Source: Photobacterium proteolyticum
Lineage (GTDB): Bacteria > Pseudomonadota > Gammaproteobacteria > Enterobacterales > Vibrionaceae
NCBI RefSeq assembly: GCF_001939735.1
Contig: NZ_MJIL01000085.1
Coordinates: 63,009-127,008, forward strand
Direction: 5' to 3'
DNA length: 64,000 nt
In this document: one piece after another, positions 61,101 to 64,000 of the stretch
Layout of the letters: the number at the start of each line of letters is the position of its first letter
How positions within the stretch are numbered: position 1 is the first letter of the stretch
Notes under the pieces: generated by a model
Databases searched by the model: none
What the model saw: the letters and a program-made list of their open reading frames with translations, nothing else
Told to the model about the DNA's origin: nothing
Position numbers and translations under genes: made by a program

Positions 61101-64000
61101 AAGTGGCCGGTATCATATAGTCGGGAAGTACAGTGGCCAACGTATCTTGCAGCTCAACAGCGTTCAGTAAACACGAAGGCTCAGAGACCAAATAGGCCGC
61201 CAGATATTTGTGCCCGTCACGTTCACGGTCGATAACCACCGCCTGCGAGATCTCCGGCAAAGCGACCAGAGCCGCCTCAACCTCTCCCAGCTCAATACGG
61301 TATCCTCGGATTTTCACCTGAAAATCATTTCGCCCCAGATACGCAAGATTGCCGTCAGAGAGTCTACGCACCAGATCGCCCGATTTATAGAGCCGATCAT
61401 AGCCCAAACGACGGTCATACTCGGTTGCGTATGGATTATCGACAAACCGCTCGGCCGTTAACGTCGGCCGGTTCAGGTAACCTCTGGCCAAACCGGCTCC
61501 GCCAACATAGAGCTCACCCGGCGTACCCGGCGGTACGGGCTGCAAGTTCTCATCAAGGACATAACAACGCATATCCAGGAGCGGGCGGCCAATGTGTGAT
61601 ACCCCGTGAACATCGCTTAAACGCAGTGGTTTATAGGTAACATGAACGGTCGTTTCGGTAATACCATACATATTGACGAGCTGTGGGTGCTTGTCGCCGT
61701 ATTGCCGCCACCACGGGACTAACTGTGCAAGGTTGAGCTTATCTCCGCCAAAAATCACATACCGCAGTTGTGGCCACAGTAGGCTAGACCGCGTTACCTG
61801 CCCGGCAAATGAGTAAAAAGCAGCTGGCGTCTGGTTAAGGACCGACACCCGATACTGCGCACAGGCCTCAATAAAAGCCGGTAAATCGCGAACCGTATCT
61901 GCCGTTGGAATGAACAGGGCCCCGCCGTTTAATAACGCCCCCCAGAGCTCCCAAACGCTGAAGTCAAACGTGTAGGCATGATATAAAACCCAGACATCAT
62001 CTGCATTGAACTGGTAGTCATTTCTTGTTGCTTCAAACAAGCGCAGAACATTCTGATGGGTCTGCAACACGCCTTTTGGTTGCCCTGTGGTACCTGAGGT
62101 ATAAATAACGTAAGCAAGATGAGAGCTGTTGACCTTAGAAGATAAATTATCATCGGAAAATTCACAGCCCGTGCCGTCATCAACCGCAATCAGCAGCGGC
62201 GGGTGATTAAGCGAAGAAATGATACCATCCAGTCTGCCAAACTGGCTTCGCTGGGTTAATACCAGGGCGGTCCGGGCATCTTCGAGCATGAACTGGGTAC
62301 GCTCAACCGGCGCTTTGGGGTCGATTGGCAAATAGGCACCGCCGGCCTTGAGCACAGCCAGCATACTCACTACCATATCGATACTGCGCTCAATGCAGAG
62401 GCCTATCAAGGTATCGGGGGATAGTGGTTCGCCTGCGGCTTGATACGTATCTCTGATCCGTCTTGCCAAATGATTGGCTTTTTTATTCAACTCATCATAT
62501 GAAAGGCGCTCCCCCTCAACAATCAAAGCTGTATTCGTTGGCGTCGCCTTCGCATGACACTCGACAAGCTGGTGCAGACAGTAATACTGATGCAATGCAC
62601 CCGTTACCAACGGCTGTTTGTTGAGCTCAAATTCAGTATCAGAATTGAGTAGCAAAGGTATATCATCAACCCTGACATTTTCGTCAGCCACGACGACTTT
62701 AAGCATGTTGATCACTCTGGAGATAAACTGGGCTATCTCCTGATGATCAAAACATTGGTTGAGGTAGTTAATCCTTAAGGCAAGCTTCTGATTACTCTGA
62801 AAATCTATTAACCGAATTTGCAGTGGCTGAATATCGTACCGGCTACTTATCGAAATAATATCCATCTCGTGGTCAGTATCAGGGATGGGAACCGCGCCGT
62901 GAGGGGCATTGCTGCCCTGAGGGCTGTTTTCAAACTTTTCATATAGCACATGAATGTCTGACAGGTGTCCCCCTTCATTATCTGACAGGCGGGCTATATG
63001 GCTAGCCGGGAAACGGCTGTGGCGAAAACTTCTGGTTAATTGTCCGGCGACCTGACGGGCATAGTCATTAAAGCGCTCTCCCGGCAAAATATTGCAAACC
63101 ATCGGAATAATATTCGAAAACATCCCAATCACTTGCTGACTCTTTTTATTGGTACGGCCATGGACTGCAGTGCCCAACACAACATCTTCTTTTCCGAGTG
63201 TTCGCCCGAAATAAATACTCACAACCCCAGTTAACAAAGCCAGCAGACTAATGCCCTGGTCATCACAATAGTGTTCCAGTTGACGGGACAGGCAGGCGGC
63301 CAATTCACAGCGAGACTCGCCGCTACCCGCTTCTTGATAATACCGGGGAAGGCGAGTCACTTCGTTGCTATCTAACAATCGCTGCCAGTATTCCTTGCTC
63401 CTTTGATAGCGTGAAGAACCCAGAAACTCCCGCATACTGATGACTTGCTCACGGTATTGAGGCAGGTAATCCAGCCATAAAAGCGACTTATCGTGACGAA
63501 GACAATCGTAAACCTGGTGGAACCACTCGAACAGGCGGTAGACGCCTAGCCCGTCGATAAAGAGGTGATGAAACCGCAACACTAAGTAGTATCTCTTTTC
63601 TTCAACTTTCAGTAAGGCAACTTGATGCCTTTCACCATGAATAACATCCATAGGCGTGTCGAACTGCTCACGGACCCAGTGTACGGCACAATCATGTGGT
63701 GATGACGATCCTGAGAAATCATAGTACTCCACAGCAACACGGTCCGACGAAGGATCCAGGATATATTGGCGGGGTAAGTGATCATCGCCTGAAGTCAATG
63801 AATACCTCAGCGCATCTACTTTCTCATAGAGGTACTGCCATGCCTGACGCATTGTTTTAAGGTCATAGGCGTTTTCTATTACCTGATATCCACCGATGTT
63901 GTACATTGGGTTATCAGGGTGAAGTTGCTGATCAAAATAAACCGTCTCTTGAGCTGGATGCAAAAGAAAGACATCACCATCAAGGTGATATTCATTGATA
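58153..64000 (-). CDS. Nonribosomal peptide synthetase, 3' part (C-A-PCP-E-C)
   Basis: The frame is open to the right edge, so the 5' end is missing; about 1,950 codons are visible. Domains in order (residues counted from 63963): condensation with HHLFIDG (132-138); adenylation (about 470-970) with YTSGTTGQPKG and a pocket code I read as DFWNIGMVHK, the classic threonine code; carrier domain with GGDSI near 1017, the form usually seen before epimerisation; epimerisation with HHLIIDAVS near 1206, HGREG and FNYFGQF; final condensation with HHLTMDRYS near 1632 (Asp kept, following Gly absent). It ends without carrier or thioesterase. Assembles a peptide with D-Thr or D-allo-Thr; product unknown. 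Confidence 0.9.
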   Translation of the reverse strand, partial: INEYHLDGDVFLLHPAQETVYFDQQLHPDNPMYNIGGYQVIENAYDLKTMRQAWQYLYEKVDALRYSLTSGDDHLPRQYILDPSSDRVAVEYYDFSGSSSPHDCAVHWVREQFDTPMDVIHGERHQVALLKVEEKRYYLVLRFHHLFIDGLGVYRLFEWFHQVYDCLRHDKSLLWLDYLPQYREQVISMREFLGSSRYQRSKEYWQRLLDSNEVTRLPRYYQEAGSGESRCELAACLSRQLEHYCDDQGISLLALLTGVVSIYFGRTLGKEDVVLGTAVHGRTNKKSQQVIGMFSNIIPMVCNILPGERFNDYARQVAGQLTRSFRHSRFPASHIARLSDNEGGHLSDIHVLYEKFENSPQGSNAPHGAVPIPDTDHEMDIISISSRYDIQPLQIRLIDFQSNQKLALRINYLNQCFDHQEIAQFISRVINMLKVVVADENVRVDDIPLLLNSDTEFELNKQPLVTGALHQYYCLHQLVECHAKATPTNTALIVEGERLSYDELNKKANHLARRIRDTYQAAGEPLSPDTLIGLCIERSIDMVVSMLAVLKAGGAYLPIDPKAPVERTQFMLEDARTALVLTQRSQFGRLDGIISSLNHPPLLIAVDDGTGCEFSDDNLSSKVNSSHLAYVIYTSGTTGQPKGVLQTHQNVLRLFEATRNDYQFNADDVWVLYHAYTFDFSVWELWGALLNGGALFIPTADTVRDLPAFIEACAQYRVSVLNQTPAAFYSFAGQVTRSSLLWPQLRYVIFGGDKLNLAQLVPWWRQYGDKHPQLVNMYGITETTVHVTYKPLRLSDVHGVSHIGRPLLDMRCYVLDENLQPVPPGTPGELYVGGAGLARGYLNRPTLTAERFVDNPYATEYDRRLGYDRLYKSGDLVRRLSDGNLAYLGRNDFQVKIRGYRIELGEVEAALVALPEISQAVVIDRERDGHKYLAAYLVSEPSCLLNAVELQDTLATVLPDYMIPATFSVIDDIPLTQNGKLDRQRLPEPEFIDKDSYLAPRSMLEDQLCRIFQQVLGMERIGIRDNFFHIGGDSIIAIELVSVIRREGLRVTTKDIFDAPTIAQLAVRICRSDIESDVLTEQGELVGEFGLLPIQQQFFDKSLASPHHWNQAFIVDIPTAIEDTVLAQVIDRLIAQHDVLRCRFNPGIDGTYRQAFLPVSEVVVTAFKIDTSSLSDDDLDDKLTGIQSKLNYSTGPLWQVAHITGCSDGVNRLWFAFHHLIIDAVSWRILVDDIRYLLSGGLLGDKTSSYRQWVAAIGDYANHHQGELPYWQSVLDDQVLRAVSDKSCQYRLFLSKDITGALLREANSGYKTEINDLLLSALAIALNHVFKTPVSHIVLEAHGREGIDTSLDVSRTLGWFTTLYPVRLKDEGDIGATITGIKQMLRAIPNKGVGYGALWQSGKDLGGPLPDISFNYFGQFNNRQSDTGNAGWTIRSEGCGQTIAKVNRKPALLDINCVISDGVLEFRIASGLADGQGECFVQALEKALVDVIEHAKSVDSPLSADDEADTWLSEGYKLPGNRQWYFLRTKELECWGPCALFEFSGNENYSQQMQQAVEAVVNHHQGLRINIIDDGDNRLERVRPSARFECFDYLDCAAMSEDEFENVLAQCRHSLDFSQSLLRFLYCDRGADRQDQLYVVIHHLTMDRYSLGIFFRDLITTLERITQGQAPALSRAGSSFGDWVEESSRWLSSNEASDSLQFWQAKLEQHVVPLPTDYPFSHQANNIGTRRELEFMLPREASRRLKKRAASYGLNEYFFAITAIIKGLSEWCSAGQVCFEEVLVGREHFDNLDLSDTVGWLNDYLPIFVTPDPAKTGVELVQSVREQVMACKQFGKGFSEIKYNRDTQSEGGIAGLIHPEIDINVIPETLSIDQSVLEHPFIKLVRYDEMVGKEREAMHKLSCTVSFVDGKLVFTWEYGELIYNSATVEKLAASCAEHLLALVDSSCT

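Overview
The window looks like chromosomal DNA of a marine gammaproteobacterium of the Vibrionaceae, most like Photobacterium. Gene content supports this: an rbsDACBKR operon, a chemoreceptor next to a periplasmic broad-spectrum racemase (the arrangement of Vibrio cholerae VC1313-bsrV), ArfA and ArfB, a DUF3392 protein and ModE. The assignment is by gene content only. No rRNA, CRISPR array, integrase or complete insertion sequence was seen. Base composition changes visibly: about 8.8-14.4 kb is GC-richer, and 16.2-20.1 kb and the gaps around the glycine-reductase genes are AT-rich.

Layout. 0.3-8.6 kb: metabolic and housekeeping genes (exported alpha-amylase, adenosine deaminase, ArfA, a penicillin-binding-like serine hydrolase, a MaoC hydratase, an AlkD-like protein, a cytochrome c). 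8.8-15.6 kb: a tryptophanase-type lyase facing a four-gene run of gamma-glutamyl ligase, aldehyde dehydrogenase, iron alcohol dehydrogenase and class I glutamine amidotransferase. This fits a gamma-glutamylated amino-alcohol or amine breakdown route. 15.6-16.2 kb: a decayed kinase-like gene. 16.9-20.1 kb: chemoreceptor plus racemase. 20.2-26.6 kb: EamA transporter, aspartoacylase, ArfB, malic enzyme and a DUF4382 lipoprotein.

26.9-41.1 kb is the most distinctive part: a complete selenocysteine system (selC, selA, selB, selD) with a full glycine reductase set. In transcription order on the minus strand it reads thioredoxin reductase-like, thioredoxin, two tandem grdA copies, grdC, grdD, selD, grdE, grdB. 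grdX lies on the plus strand, convergent with them. Four genes (both grdA, grdB and selD) contain an in-frame UGA in the family's selenocysteine position, so a standard gene finder would split or truncate them. This Stickland-type module is typical of amino-acid-fermenting Firmicutes and is uncommon in gammaproteobacteria. Together the genes would reduce glycine to acetyl phosphate and ammonia, with electrons from NADPH through the thioredoxin pair. The following M18 aminopeptidase and POT-family peptide transporter could supply amino acids from peptides.

45-58 kb: peptide deformylase, a DsrE-like protein, ModE, the ribose operon with visible operators, an NmrA-type reductase with two operator-like palindromes, a cold-shock protein, an HD protein, and a FabG-like reductase divergent from a LysR regulator. 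58.2 kb to the right edge: the 3' part of a nonribosomal peptide synthetase (C-A-PCP-E-C) whose adenylation pocket reads as threonine, ending in an unpaired condensation domain.
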